Shown: piece after piece, positions 23,220 to 33,918 of the stretch
How the letters are laid out: each line of letters opens with the position of its first letter
How positions within the stretch are numbered: position 1 is the first letter of the stretch
From: Faecalicatena contorta
GTDB taxonomy: Bacteria > Bacillota > Clostridia > Lachnospirales > Lachnospiraceae
Direction: 5' to 3'
NCBI RefSeq assembly: GCF_021531975.1
Contig: NZ_JAFBIY010000001.1
Location: forward strand, 248,001-312,000
DNA length: 64,000 nt
The notes under the pieces: generated by a model
What the model saw: the letters and a program-made list of their open reading frames with translations, nothing else
Told to the model about the DNA's origin: nothing
The model's database searches: none
Program-made: the position numbers and the translations under genes

Positions 23220-25974
23220 TCTATTTTATGCCAGATTTTGGGGACGACAGGATGTATATGCAAAGAGAAGTGAGAAAAAGGATATAGGCGAAGCCAGTTA
23301 TTTTACTCAATGTTGCAATTTCTGGACGGAGCAATGTCCCAAAAAACACAAACAGAAAATAAACTGTAAGGATTGTGCATATCAAGCCTATAAACAGTTG
23401 ACAAGAGAAGATATTCTGTCTCACTTGCGAGGCAGATCCTATAATGCATCAGATGTTATCGGAGTATATCCTTTATTACCCAATGGGACATGCCGCTTTC
23501 TTGTGTTTGATTTTGATAATCACGAGAAAGGTGCAGAGAAGCGTGATTTTGCTAATCTTGATGATGCATGGATAGAAGAAGTGGAAGCTATGCGTACAAT
23601 CTGCACGCTGAATGGAATTAATCCATTAGTGGAAAGATCCAGGTCAGGCAGAGGGGCTCATATATGGATTTTTTTTGATAAGCCGATATCGGCTACCATT
23701 ATACGTCGGTTTGGATATGCATTGTTGGAAAAAGGAGCGGAACAGGTTAACCTAAAATCTTTTAAATATTATGATCGAATGCTACCTGCACAGGATTTCC
23801 TTCCGGAAGGTGGAGTGGGAAATTTAATTGCTTTACCTTTGCAGGGAAAAGCGTTGCAAGATGGTAATAGTGCTTTTGTAGACAGTAACTGGAATGCCTA
23901 TCTGAATCAGTGGGAAATCCTGTGGAGTAAGCCGCGTTTGTCGGTTGAATTTATAGAAACCAAGATGAAAGAGTGGGCTGAGTCAGATATAAGGGATATC
24001 ACTTATGGGGACGAAGCAAATCGTGAAAAGCCATGGGACAAGAAGAACCAATTCAATAAAGCTGATGTGGACGGGAAGCTTAATATTACTCTTTCCAACG
24101 GGATATATGTGGATGTTCTGAATCTGAAACCGGCGATTCAGAATACAATCAGAAGAATGGCCGCATTCGGAAATCCAATTTATTATAAAAATCAGGCAAT
24201 TGGAACAACAAATTTTGATACATCTCAGTGGATTTATCTGGGAAAGGATCATTTGAGTGGTTATATCGAAATACCTAGAGGACTGTATGAAGAACTTTTG
24301 GATCATGCTCAGTGTGCTGGAATTGATTATGAAGTAACTGACGAAAGGCAGAAGGGAAAATATATAGATGTTTCTTTCAGAGGCGAACTTAGAGATGAAC
24401 AGAAACCGGCACTGGAAGAAATGATTAAGTATGATAATGGGATTTTGCATGCGGCAACGGCATTTGGGAAAACGGTCGTGTGCAGTGCTATCATTGCACA
24501 AAAGAAGGTAAATACTTTGATTATTCTTGAATCATCTGCGTTGATTGAACAGTGGAAAGATGCTTTGGAGAAGTTTCTGGAAATAATTGAGGCGTTGCCG
24601 GAGTATAAAACCAGAACCGGTCGTGTTAAGATAAGAAAAAGTCTGATAGGAAAACTGCAGGGCGCTCATGATTCCATGACTGGAATTGTGGATATTGCAA
24701 TGGCGGGATCTTTGTGTAAAAAGGGAGAATGGCATCCGATGCTCGAGCAGTATGGAATGGTCATTGTAGATGAGTGTCATCATGCGGCTTCGGAGACGAT
24801 TGCGAATGTCTTGAAAGAAGTAAAAGCAAGATATTTATATGGTGTTACAGCGACTCCGAAACGTGCAGATGGCTTGGAAAAAATTAATTATATGCTGCTT
24901 GGTCCGATTCGGTATAGCTATACTGCAAAAGAAAAAGCCAAAGCCCAGGGGATAGAGCATTTTGTATATCCAAGATTTACAAGAACTGTGGTTCCCGGAG
25001 GCACATCAGATAATATGCATCCAAATGAAGCTTATGAGCTGGTCAGAAATAATGAAGTGCGAGATGAACAGATTATTTCAGATGTAAAGGAATGTATCCT
25101 TGGAGGAAGAACGCCGGTAGTATTGTCAAAATATAAGGATCACTCTGAAAGATTATATGAACGATTGAAAGAATGCGCGGATAAAGTATTTCTTATGACT
25201 GGCAATAATTCGAAAAAAGAGCATAAAAAAATTCGTGAGCAGTTACAATTGGTAGATTCAAAAGAAACATTGATCCTAGTGGCTACCGGAAGTCTGATTG
25301 GTGAATGATTTGATTTTCCAAGACTGGATACACTGATTATGGCAACTCCGGTTTCTTTTCGAAGTGTTGTAGAACAATATGCAGGAAGATTAAATTGTGA
25401 TTATGATGGAAAAACAAATGTGATAGTCTATGATTACGTTGACAGTCATATCCCGATGTTTGATAAAATGTACGCGAAACGATTGAAAGCGTATAAGCAG
25501 ATTGGATATGAAGTGTGTGGCGGTCTGGAGCATGAAAAACAGACGGCAAATGCTATTTTTGACAGTGATAATTATCAGGAAGTATACAAAAGAGATTTGT
25601 TGGAAGCTGAGAAAGAGATTTTGATATCCAGTCCGGCTATCAGCAGTTCAAAAGTATATGAACTAATAAATTTTCTAAAAGAGAAACAGACTTCAGGGGT
25701 GAGAGTTACGATTGTCACCTGGGAACCGGATTCCTATGGATATGGGGATTCTGCGTTTTGGATGAGTTTGCATGAGGAAATGAGACAGGCAGGATTCTAT
25801 ATAAAAACAGTAGAAGAAGCATGTGAGCATTTTGCAATTATTGATCAGGAACTTGTGTGGTATGGAAATATGAATCTGCTGGCGAAAGGAAAGCTGGAAG
25901 ACAGTATGATGCGGGTAAAAGGGAAACAAATTGCTTCGGAACTTATGGAATTAACGTTTGGGCAACACAAATAA
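23212..25974 (+). pseudogene. TOTE-type primase-helicase-PLD gene with an in-frame stop
   Basis: A gene of about 920 codons interrupted by TGA at 25306-25308. Part one has a Cys-rich start, a TOTE-type archaeo-eukaryotic primase domain (FLVFDFDNH, ERSRSGRGAHIWIFF) and an SF2 helicase (AATAFGKTVV, VDECHH, GVTATPKRADG). The stop falls where GEGFDFP is expected (GE-stop-FDFP), so GGA changed to TGA. Part two (from 25309) has the last helicase motif QYAGRLNCDYDGK and a phospholipase D-like nuclease with HFAIIDQELVWYGNMNLL. Domain order and length fit TOTE conflict-system proteins. Apart from this one stop the frame is clean, so decay is recent or the base is an error. Confidence 0.8.
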
Positions 25975-26135
25975 TCCAAAAAAGTTAGAAGACCCTGCAG
26001 AATGTGATAGTAAAGTGGCAAAGCCTAAATCTTTCTGATGAAAATCTGGTTGAGAAAACATCGGCGAGAAAATATAATGATATTGATGAAATATAATATT
26101 ATAGCAAGGGATTGCGTTGGGAAGGAGGTATGGCT

Positions 26136-26477
26136 ATGCCGCAAACAATACAAAACTTGATAGAACAGTATATTGCCGAAATTAAAAAGATTTATGGCAC
26201 GCATTTACGCAAGATAATTTTGTATGGCTCTTATTCCAGAGGAGATGTCGGACCGGATTCAGATATAGATATTATGATATTGCTTGATATGTCTGACTTG
26301 GATTTAAAGACATATAGCCAACAGCTTTCTTATATGACATATGATTTTAATATGGACAATGACATTGATATAAAGCCAATTGCCAAAAGCGAGGAGCATT
26401 TTAATAAATGGCTTGTTAATTATCCATTTTATGCGAATGTAAATAAAGAAGGAGTAGTTTTGTATGGAGCAGCCTAA
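26136..26477 (+). CDS. mntA: MNT-type nucleotidyltransferase (antitoxin of a HEPN-MNT pair)
   Basis: A 113-residue minimal nucleotidyltransferase. The signature GSYSRGDVGPDSDIDIMILL gives the GS...DxD catalytic core, and DIDIKPIAKS supplies the third carboxylate region. In the HEPN-MNT toxin-antitoxin systems the MNT protein AMPylates the HEPN ribonuclease and blocks it. I chose ATG 26136 because GGAAGGAGG lies 7 bases upstream; ATG 26130 is too close. Its end overlaps the start of the HEPN gene by 14 bp, the classical layout. Confidence 0.82.
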   Translation: MPQTIQNLIEQYIAEIKKIYGTHLRKIILYGSYSRGDVGPDSDIDIMILLDMSDLDLKTYSQQLSYMTYDFNMDNDIDIKPIAKSEEHFNKWLVNYPFYANVNKEGVVLYGAA

Positions 26478-26791
26478 AGAGAATATTGGAACGAAAAAAG
26501 ACCTTGTGCTTTATCGGCTTCAGACTGACAGATCTGACTTGAAATCTGAAAAAATACTATTAGCGGCAGAGGAATATAAGGGAGCTAATAATCGAGCTTA
26601 ATATGCTATTTTCCATGCTATAAATGCAGTTCATGCAGTAGGTGGAAAAGCTTACAAGCGTCATAAAGATGTAATAGCAAGTTGAAAGGCAGGTCGCTGT
26701 AGCTGACGAATTTATACTGTTGACAGAAAAATACTGTATGGCACAGTTTGAAATTCTTGAAACAGAAGATTCTGTCATTTCAGAATTATAG
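26464..26791 (+). pseudogene. hepT: Disrupted HEPN-domain toxin gene
   Basis: From ATG 26464 the frame reads MEQPKENIGTKKDLVLYRLQ ... EEYKGANNRA and then TAA, where HEPN proteins have Tyr (NNRAYYAIFHA). After the stop the same frame continues YAIFHAINAVHAVGGKAYKR. A second break near 26684 follows, and the end (ADEFILLTEKY) is in another frame. The active RxxxxH-type region, which lies between these, appears lost. The toxin is therefore probably inactive while its MNT partner is intact. Confidence 0.72.
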
Positions 26792-26886
26792 AACCAACTA
26801 CTAAAATCGTGAGTTCTATAGGTGGTCTGTGATGCTACTCTGGTTCTGAAAAATTCAGAATCATTGGACAAGATGATATACTTAGC

Positions 26887-26963
26887 CATGGCAACATTCC
26901 GGCAACAGTTCATCAGAAAGCCAATGGAAATTAAGTAATAGAAATCAAAATTGGGCATATTGC
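26887..26963 (+). repeat. Right-end repeat, copy 2 (relic of an older island end)
   Basis: About 90 percent identical to 21466-21542, including both GGCAAC boxes. No GAGTTTGAATAG core follows. It lies just before a strong terminator and a truncated gene, so it probably marks the ruined right end of an earlier insertion. Confidence 0.65.
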
Positions 26964-26976
26964 GGTTAGGGCAGAG

Positions 26977-27007
26977 AACGGTGTGACCGTAGAGGTCACG
27001 CCGTTTT
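26977..27007 (+). terminator. Rho-independent terminator
   Basis: AACGGTGTGACC pairs with GGTCACGCCGTT across GTAGA, followed by TTT. It blocks transcription from the older island into the following gene. Confidence 0.8.
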
Positions 27008-27008
27008 T

Positions 27009-27599
27009 CTGCGTCCAAGGGTAGATTCTGCAATCATGGGTTCTGCCAGCAGATTCTTTCCATATAACAAAGTGTATGGAGAAGATCATATCAAAGCCGT
27101 CTACAATGGACTGAACATTGAACTAAGTGACATGGTGCTGAAGAATGAGGAAATGAACGATGAAGGCGAGATTAACTGTTTTACATTTTTTAGGGGACAG
27201 TGGCTCATCTGTGACCTTGGAAAAGAGTTTCCCGGCGAGGTATTCATCTCTGCAAATCCGAAAAAGGGCAAACCAAGTTTGGAAAGAGATGTTACGATGG
27301 ATAACGAAGAGTTCAATGACCGTTTTTGCGTCAAAACAAAGGTTCCTGAGGAAGCCTTCTACATCCTTACACCGCATATGATGGAACATATTCTCGAAAT
27401 GGCGGACAAGGCCAATGGCTGGGTGTATATGGCTTTCTTGCGCAGTGGAAAGATACACATTGCGGTCAATACCGATCGCGACATCTTCGAGTTGGGCGAT
27501 ACGAAGGCGGATTATGACACGCTACATCAAAAGTTTCTCGACGAGCTGAAGTGGTTTGCCGATATGATCGACGCGCTGCGCTTGGAGGATACCCTATAA
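27009..27599 (+). pseudogene. 5'-truncated DUF3137 protein gene
   Basis: The frame is open from the terminator onward; an ATG at 27036 would give 187 residues. FFPYNKVYGEDHIKAVYNGL, CFTFFRGQWLICDLGKEF and EEAFYILTPHMMEHI match the C-terminal part of DUF3137 proteins. The family's N-terminal two membrane helices (about 120-150 residues) are missing, and no ribosome-binding site precedes the ATG. The break lies right beside the older island end, which suggests that recombination removed the 5' part. Confidence 0.65.
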
Positions 27600-27815
27600 T
27601 GGATGCGGCCAGAAACCAACCGCCTGCGTGACAGGGCGGAAGTTTTATTCACGTGATCTTGGTAAGAGTTAGTGAATTCCACCCCTAAAAGGAAGATGTA
27701 ATGCCATATCTTGTCTTTTTGTGGTTGGAGGTGATATAATATATCTTGGATTATTGCACATGGTTTTCCTGCGATAGCCGGGAAATATGATACGGAAAGA
27801 TAAGGAGCGGACAGA
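27600..27815 (+). promoter_or_regulatory. Intergenic leader of the first lipoprotein gene
   Basis: No gene. It holds an imperfect stem CCGCCTG/CAGGGCGG (27618-27639) after the DUF3137 fragment, and AAGAT-gtaatgcc-ATATCTT followed by GTCTTTTTG (about 27693-27721), both terminator-like. No cyclic-di-GMP aptamer is visible here, unlike in the leader of the paralogue at 38878. Confidence 0.4.
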
Positions 27816-29651
27816 ATGAAAAAGAAAAGAATTTGTTTACTGCTGGTTCTCATCATGGTTATGACAATGTTTGCAGGTTGTGGTACAGATAGCACTGCAA
27901 AAGAAGATGAGGACACAATCACTGTGTATTTGTGGACCACTGCAATGTATGAAAAATACGCACCCTACATTCAGTCTCAGCTTCCAGATATAAATATCCA
28001 GTTTGTGGTGGGCAACAATGACCTTGATTTCTATAAATTTATGAATGAGAATGGAGAATTGCCGGATATCATCACCTGTTGCCGTTTTTCACTGCATGAT
28101 GCTGCACCGTTGAAGGACAACCTGATGGATCTGTCCACTACCTCTGAAGCCGGTGCCATCTATGATTCCTATCTTACCAGCTTTACGAATGAGGACGGCA
28201 GCGTCAACTGGTTGCCAATGTGTGCCGATGTGCATGGATTTATTACCAATAAGACACTGTTTGACAAGTATAATATTCCTCTGCCTGCGGATTACGAAAG
28301 CTTTGTATCCGCATGTCAGGCCTTTGAGAAAGTGGGCATCAGGGGGTATGTTGGCGATTATGCCTATGACTATACCTGTATGGAAGCTCTGCAGGGGCTT
28401 TCCATTCCGGAACTTACCTCTGAGGCAGGGCGTAAATGGCGTACAGCATATTCAGATCCTGCAAGTACGGAGCGTGTCGGACTGGATGATACAGTTTGGC
28501 CGGTTGTCTTCGAGCAGATGGAACAGTTTATCAAAGATGTGAACCTGACCCCCGATGTACTGGAACTGGACTATGAGCCGGTAATTAAGATGTTTACGAA
28601 TGGCGAGGCAGCTATGATCAGTGGTAGCTCAGCAAGAGTAATGGAGTTTAGAGATCAGGGGATTGATACTGTGATCCTGCCATACTTTGATCAGGACGGA
28701 GGGCAGTGGCTGATGACTACTCCTTATCTCCAGGTGGCACTGAACCGTGACCTGGAAAAGGATGAAGCCCGCCGTGAAAAGGCGATGAAAGTTCTGGATG
28801 TGATGATCTCTGAGGAAGGACAGACGTTACTTCCTACCGGTCAGGATGTCTTAAGTTACAGTCAGGATGTCGGCATTCATCTTACGGATTCGCTGGAAAA
28901 TCTGAAGCCGCTGATCGAGCAGAATCATATGTATATTCGCATTGCCTCCAATGATTTCTTTGCTATGTCGAAGGATGTGGTTTCAAAGATGATCACGGGC
29001 GAATACAATGCACAGCAGGCCTGTGAAGCTTTTGATGCAGGGCTTCAGAAGCCGGAGGAAGATTCGGCGGAGATTGTCCTGACTTCTGAGAAATCATATT
29101 CCAATATTTTCCACAGCGATGGTGGTAACGAAGCTTTCTCTGTTATGGCCAATTCTCTTCGTGAAGTGTACGAAAGCGATGTACTCATTGCAACGGGCAA
29201 CAGTTTCACAGGCTCTGTATTTCAGGCAGATTACACTGAAAAGCTGGCAGGCAGCATGGTTATGCCCAATGGCCTGTCTTCTTACCAGTGCGATATGACA
29301 GGTGCGGAACTGAAGGGGATTGTTAAGGCTTATGTGGAAGGTGTCGAAGGAGGATTCAGACCGTTCAATCGAGGTTCGCTTCCGGTTGTCAGTGGCATCA
29401 CTATTGAAGTTGAAGAAAATGAGGGCACTTATACCCTGGCAAAGGTGAAAAAAGACGGCAAGGAGATCAAGGACGAAGAGACTTTCTCAGTAACCTGTCT
29501 TGCGACTTCTTTACATTTTGCTCCTTTCCTTGAAGATGAGAGTTGTGCATTCATAGAAGGCGAAGCAAATGTAAAGGATACCTGGACGAACGCTGTCAAA
29601 GCAGGTGGAGTTGTACTTGCCCAGCCGGAATCTTATCTTACATTGAAATAG
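27816..29651 (+). CDS. Lipoprotein: solute-binding domain plus 5'-nucleotidase-C-like tail
   Basis: A 611-residue secreted lipoprotein. The signal ends in MTMFAGC with the lipidated Cys near residue 22. Residues about 30-400 look like an ABC-type extracellular solute-binding protein (TVYLWTTAMYEKYAPYI, GEAAMISGSSARVMEF). The last 170 residues resemble the C-terminal domain of UshA-type 5'-nucleotidases (SNIFHSDGGNEAF, YTEKLAGSMVMPN, CDMTGAELKGIVKAY). No transporter permease is nearby. The next gene is a hybrid sensor kinase, so it may serve as an extracytoplasmic ligand receptor. The paralogue at 38878 shares about half of its residues by eye. The start follows AAGGAG. Confidence 0.82.
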   Translation: MKKKRICLLLVLIMVMTMFAGCGTDSTAKEDEDTITVYLWTTAMYEKYAPYIQSQLPDINIQFVVGNNDLDFYKFMNENGELPDIITCCRFSLHDAAPLKDNLMDLSTTSEAGAIYDSYLTSFTNEDGSVNWLPMCADVHGFITNKTLFDKYNIPLPADYESFVSACQAFEKVGIRGYVGDYAYDYTCMEALQGLSIPELTSEAGRKWRTAYSDPASTERVGLDDTVWPVVFEQMEQFIKDVNLTPDVLELDYEPVIKMFTNGEAAMISGSSARVMEFRDQGIDTVILPYFDQDGGQWLMTTPYLQVALNRDLEKDEARREKAMKVLDVMISEEGQTLLPTGQDVLSYSQDVGIHLTDSLENLKPLIEQNHMYIRIASNDFFAMSKDVVSKMITGEYNAQQACEAFDAGLQKPEEDSAEIVLTSEKSYSNIFHSDGGNEAFSVMANSLREVYESDVLIATGNSFTGSVFQADYTEKLAGSMVMPNGLSSYQCDMTGAELKGIVKAYVEGVEGGFRPFNRGSLPVVSGITIEVEENEGTYTLAKVKKDGKEIKDEETFSVTCLATSLHFAPFLEDESCAFIEGEANVKDTWTNAVKAGGVVLAQPESYLTLK

Positions 29652-29708
29652 ATAATTGGTTAGAATGAAATGACACGAAGTATTTTACGGAAGGAGGAGT
29701 GATCTGTC

Positions 29709-32636
29709 ATGAGAAAACGGCTAAAGCTTATCATAACTGCGTTTGTATTACTCGTGGGAATCATCACAGCTGGAGTTCGGTATTATACATTCGTGTCTCA
29801 GACAATCTATACGGAAAGCGTGTCTCATTTGACTGAAATCTTTCGTCAGACCAATAGCTCGCTCACGGACACGGTAAAGCAGAACTGGATTAATCTGCAT
29901 ATGTGGGAAGAGTATCTGAGGGATATTTCTGATGAAAGGCATATACGGGATTATGTCGCTGCTCAAAAGACAAAGACTGGATTTACCGATTTTTATTTTA
30001 TTTCTTCCGGTAGTGGAGACTACATGACTGTAGATGGCAAAACAGGCTATCTTGATTTGAAGGAAAGCCTGCAGGATCAGGTTGTTCAAGGTCAGGATAT
30101 TGTGATGAACACGGTGGTGCCGGGGCAGCCTCAGCTTCTGGTGTTTGCCGTAGCTGTTGACAACGGGACTTATCAGGGGTTCAAATATGATGTGATTGCC
30201 ACAAGTTATAATAATTCCGATATTGTTAATGTGCTTGATATTGCTGCATTTGACGGAAATGCCAGCAGCTATATCGTTCATGCAGATGGTCGTACCATCA
30301 TAGATAACGCTGCAAACAAGCAGCAGGAAGTCTATAATTTCCTGGCGATGTTAAGAAAATATTCTGATCTGAGCACCGAAAAGATTTCTGATATGCAACA
30401 GGATTTCAAACAGAAACAATCCGGTGCCACGATCGTTAAAATGGGGAAAAATAAGTACTATCTGATTTACGAACCCACAGGCATTCAGGATTGGACTATG
30501 CTTGGTATTGTTCCTGCTGATGTGGTCAACGTCAACATGAACAGACTTCAGACAACGACGAGTTTAATTGTTGGTGGCATTTCTCTCTGTCTTGCTGTAT
30601 TTTTGCTGATATGGATTTTCCGCAGTACCCAGGTCAGATTGAGGCGAAAAGACAAGGAAATCCGTTTCAGAGATGAATTGTTTTCAAAATTGTCTATTAA
30701 CGTGGATGATGCTTTCCTTATGCTGGATGCAGCAACCTGGCAGGTGGATTACGTCAGTCCGAATGTTGAGAGACTATTAGGTTTTTCTCCCGAACAGATC
30801 AGGCGTGATGTTCGGATCATGAAAAAATTACTTGCAGAAGACATTAAACCTCAGCGATGGGATTACCTTTCTGATATTCTCCCCGGAGAGCAGCGTGAAT
30901 GGAATATGGATTATATACACCAGCAGACCGGAGAGCGGCGCTGGTTCCATACAGTTGGCCTTTGCAGTGATGTACAAGGCGACAAGAAATACATTCTTGT
31001 TATGTCTGATCGTACAGCTGATAAGAAGGCCAGTCTGGCTCTTGAAGAAGCTGTTCATTCCGCAGAAAGTGCCAATAGAGCAAAAAGTACTTTCCTGAGT
31101 AATATGTCTCACGATATTCGTACGCCTATGAACGCTATCATTGGATTTACAACTCTTGCAAGTGCGAATATCGGAAACGAAGAAAAGATTGCGGATTATC
31201 TTAGAAAGATTCTTTCTTCCAGCAATCATCTGCTTTCTCTTATTAATGATGTGCTGGATATGAGTCGGATTGAAAGTGGGAAGATTCATCTGGAAGAGAG
31301 AGAAGCGAATCTGTCAGATATCCTGCATGATATAAAAACAATTGTGAGCGGACAGATTCATGCAAAGCAGCTGGAACTCTACATGGATGTTATGGATGTG
31401 ACAGATGAGGATGTGTTCTGTGATAAGACTCGCATTAATCAGGTGCTTATGAATCTGATATCCAATGCGATTAAGTTCACCCCGGCTGGCGGAACGATAT
31501 CCATCCGGGTAGCTCAGCTTCCATCCTCTAAAAAAGATAAAGGCTTGTATGAAATCCGTGTGAAAGATACCGGCATTGGTATGAGTCCAGAGTTTGCAAA
31601 GAAGATATTTGATCCATTTGAACGGGAACGCACCTCAACAGTAAGCCAGATTCAGGGTACAGGTCTTGGTATGGCTATCACGAAAAATATTATAGATATG
31701 ATGGGAGGAACCATTGAGGTTCATACAGAACAAGGTAAAGGAACAGAATTTGTCATTCGTCTGGAAATGTGTTTGCAGCCGGAACGTCGAAAGATTGAGA
31801 AAATCACAGAATTAATGGGACTGAAAGCCCTCGTAGTAGATGATGATTTCAATACTTGTGACAGTGTATGTAAAATGTTGATGCAGGTAGGTATGCGTTC
31901 AGAATGGACGCTTTCCGGTAAGGAAGCAGTATTAAAGGCAAAGCAGTCTCTTGGCATGAATGATGCGTTCCATGCCTATATCATTGACTGGCGTCTTCCG
32001 GACATGAATGGCATTGAGGTTACAAGGCAGATCCGCCGTCTGGGAGACGATACACCTATCATTATACTCACTGCTTATGACTGGTCTGATATTGAGGAAG
32101 AGGCAAGAAACGCAGGTGTGACTGCTTTCTGCTCGAAACCTATGTTCATGTCTGACCTGCGCGAAACACTGATGACTGCCATCGGGCAGCAGGAAGCCGA
32201 AAGCAGAGACATTCTTCTGCGTACGAATGATATTCTTGAATTTAAGAACAAACATCTGCTGTTGGTTGAGGACAATGAACTGAACCGTGAGATTGCCATG
32301 GAGATTCTGAACGAGTATGGGTTCTGCATAGATACAGCGGAAAATGGTGCAGAGGCTCTTGAAAAGGTATCTGCTTCTACATCAGGAGATTACGATCTGG
32401 TTCTTATGGATATTCAGATGCCTGTCATGGATGGATACGAAGCTACCAGACGTATTCGACTGCTGGATAATCCTGAACTTTCTTTGATTCCAATTATTGC
32501 TATGACAGCGAATGCTTTTGATGAAGATCGTAAAACAGCATCAGAGTGCGGCATGAATGGGTTCATCTCGAAACCAATAGACCTGAAAGAACTTATTTGT
32601 GTTCTGAATAGTGTGTTGGGTGGATCACAGAGGTAA
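29709..32636 (+). CDS. Hybrid sensor histidine kinase with two receiver domains
   Basis: A 975-residue membrane kinase. A first membrane helix (about residues 8-24) and a second (about 280-303) flank an extracellular Cache-like domain. A PAS domain (about 325-440) follows, then the HisKA box [19 protein letters not shown] near 465, an HATPase domain with [10 protein letters not shown] and GTGLGMAI near 590-660, and two receiver domains (VVDDDF near 710 with Asp in IIDWRLPDM, and LLVEDNELN near 855 with Asp in [12 protein letters not shown]). It lacks an output domain, so it probably passes phosphate onward. It follows the lipoprotein gene by 57 bp. Confidence 0.93.
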   Translation: MRKRLKLIITAFVLLVGIITAGVRYYTFVSQTIYTESVSHLTEIFRQTNSSLTDTVKQNWINLHMWEEYLRDISDERHIRDYVAAQKTKTGFTDFYFISSGSGDYMTVDGKTGYLDLKESLQDQVVQGQDIVMNTVVPGQPQLLVFAVAVDNGTYQGFKYDVIATSYNNSDIVNVLDIAAFDGNASSYIVHADGRTIIDNAANKQQEVYNFLAMLRKYSDLSTEKISDMQQDFKQKQSGATIVKMGKNKYYLIYEPTGIQDWTMLGIVPADVVNVNMNRLQTTTSLIVGGISLCLAVFLLIWIFRSTQVRLRRKDKEIRFRDELFSKLSINVDDAFLMLDAATWQVDYVSPNVERLLGFSPEQIRRDVRIMKKLLAEDIKPQRWDYLSDILPGEQREWNMDYIHQQTGERRWFHTVGLCSDVQGDKKYILVMSDRTADKKASLALEEAVHSAESANRAKSTFLSNMSHDIRTPMNAIIGFTTLASANIGNEEKIADYLRKILSSSNHLLSLINDVLDMSRIESGKIHLEEREANLSDILHDIKTIVSGQIHAKQLELYMDVMDVTDEDVFCDKTRINQVLMNLISNAIKFTPAGGTISIRVAQLPSSKKDKGLYEIRVKDTGIGMSPEFAKKIFDPFERERTSTVSQIQGTGLGMAITKNIIDMMGGTIEVHTEQGKGTEFVIRLEMCLQPERRKIEKITELMGLKALVVDDDFNTCDSVCKMLMQVGMRSEWTLSGKEAVLKAKQSLGMNDAFHAYIIDWRLPDMNGIEVTRQIRRLGDDTPIIILTAYDWSDIEEEARNAGVTAFCSKPMFMSDLRETLMTAIGQQEAESRDILLRTNDILEFKNKHLLLVEDNELNREIAMEILNEYGFCIDTAENGAEALEKVSASTSGDYDLVLMDIQMPVMDGYEATRRIRLLDNPELSLIPIIAMTANAFDEDRKTASECGMNGFISKPIDLKELICVLNSVLGGSQR

Positions 32637-32640
32637 AGGT

Positions 32641-33918
32641 ATGTGGAGAGAACTGAATGCAAGTCCAGAAGTGAATATAGCTTTGCTTTTGTTTTCGGCA
32701 TCTGTCGTACTGTGTCTTCTCATAGGTACATGTGCAGGAGGTGCGAAAAAGCATCTTTTTATGAAGCACTATATTGCACTTCTCACAGTTGACATTGTGA
32801 TGCAGCTTGGAGAAGCAGGGATATGGATATTCGAGGGCCCGTTCCTTGTAAAGCTTTCATGCCTGATGTCATTTGGAGGAGGAGTTGTCATGATTTCTCT
32901 GTACATCTACTGCATACTTGAATTCTGCAGGGAAGCAAAGCCTGTTTCTCTACTTCCTGCACATATTATAACATGTATATGTTCTGTCATGTTCCTGATG
33001 ATGGTCATATCATTATTTAACGGATGCATATTCGCAGTGGATGAAAACGGAGTATTTACGGACGGTCCGCTTGGCTGGATGGTAAACTGGTTTGATTTCA
33101 CCTGCTATATCACAGAACTGTTTCTGATCTTTTGTCACCGCAGCGTTTTATCAATATGGGGAAGGCTTTCGCTCATGAGCATATGCGTGCTTCCTGTTGC
33201 AACAATGTTGATGGTGAACGTGTGGTATCCGGTACCCGAATACCTGGCTATCACCCTCGCCCTCATATCTGTTAATACGCTGTTCAGAAACAGGCTTCTG
33301 ATGAAGATCTCAGAGCAGGAAAAAGAGCTTACAGAAAACAAGGTAGCGATTATGGTAAGTCAGATACAGCCTCATTTTCTGTATAACTCTCTCAATACAA
33401 TTTATCATCTGTGCGACAGAGATGTTAAGACTGCCAAGCAGGCTGTCAGTGATTTTTCTGACTATCTGAGGTGGAACCTTAAGGCAGTCAGAGGCAGTGT
33501 TCCTGTCATTTTCAGTGAGGAACTTGAGCATGTGAAAGGCTATCTTAAACTTGAAAAGCTCAGGTTTGATGAAAGACTTAACGTGGAATACGACATCGAG
33601 ACGACAGCGTTCTTTTTACCTGCGCTTTCCGTGCAGCCTCTTGTTGAAAATGCAGTGAAGCACGGCTTGTGTCCCACAGAGGACGGAGGCACTGTGACGA
33701 TAGCCTCCAGGGAATATACGGATCGTTTTGAGGTGAAAATTACCGATAACGGTGTCGGTTATACCCCGGGACAGGAGATTTCTGATGGCAGGGTGCATAT
33801 AGGGATAGAAAACGTGAAGAAAAGGCTTGAGGTAATGTGCGGAGGAAGCCTTGATATACAAAGTGAAGAAGGTAAAGGGACGCAGGTTACTGTAATCGTC
33901 CCGAAGGAGAGGAAATGA
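32641..33918 (+). CDS. LytS-type sensor histidine kinase
   Basis: A 425-residue kinase with about six membrane helices in the first 215 residues, then a coiled linker and a His_kinase (LytS/YehU) domain with phospho-acceptor motif QIQPHFLYNSLNTI. The ATPase part has LVENAVKHGL and ITDNGVGYTPG. ATG 32641 follows GAGGTAAAGG, 4 bp after the hybrid kinase gene. It overlaps its response regulator by 4 bp (ATGA), so the pair forms a two-component system. The ligand is unknown. Confidence 0.92.
   Translation: MWRELNASPEVNIALLLFSASVVLCLLIGTCAGGAKKHLFMKHYIALLTVDIVMQLGEAGIWIFEGPFLVKLSCLMSFGGGVVMISLYIYCILEFCREAKPVSLLPAHIITCICSVMFLMMVISLFNGCIFAVDENGVFTDGPLGWMVNWFDFTCYITELFLIFCHRSVLSIWGRLSLMSICVLPVATMLMVNVWYPVPEYLAITLALISVNTLFRNRLLMKISEQEKELTENKVAIMVSQIQPHFLYNSLNTIYHLCDRDVKTAKQAVSDFSDYLRWNLKAVRGSVPVIFSEELEHVKGYLKLEKLRFDERLNVEYDIETTAFFLPALSVQPLVENAVKHGLCPTEDGGTVTIASREYTDRFEVKITDNGVGYTPGQEISDGRVHIGIENVKKRLEVMCGGSLDIQSEEGKGTQVTVIVPKERK

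Noticed and set aside
5253-27035. Element extending to the second end repeat at 26887 as one unit
   Set aside because: The exact guaA core repeat occurs at 21589-21600, directly followed by the displaced terminator; no core copy follows the 26887 repeat.
27600-27815. Second cyclic-di-GMP riboswitch before the first lipoprotein
   Set aside because: The GACGCAAAGC and GGTAGCC segments are absent; only weak terminator-like hairpins occur.
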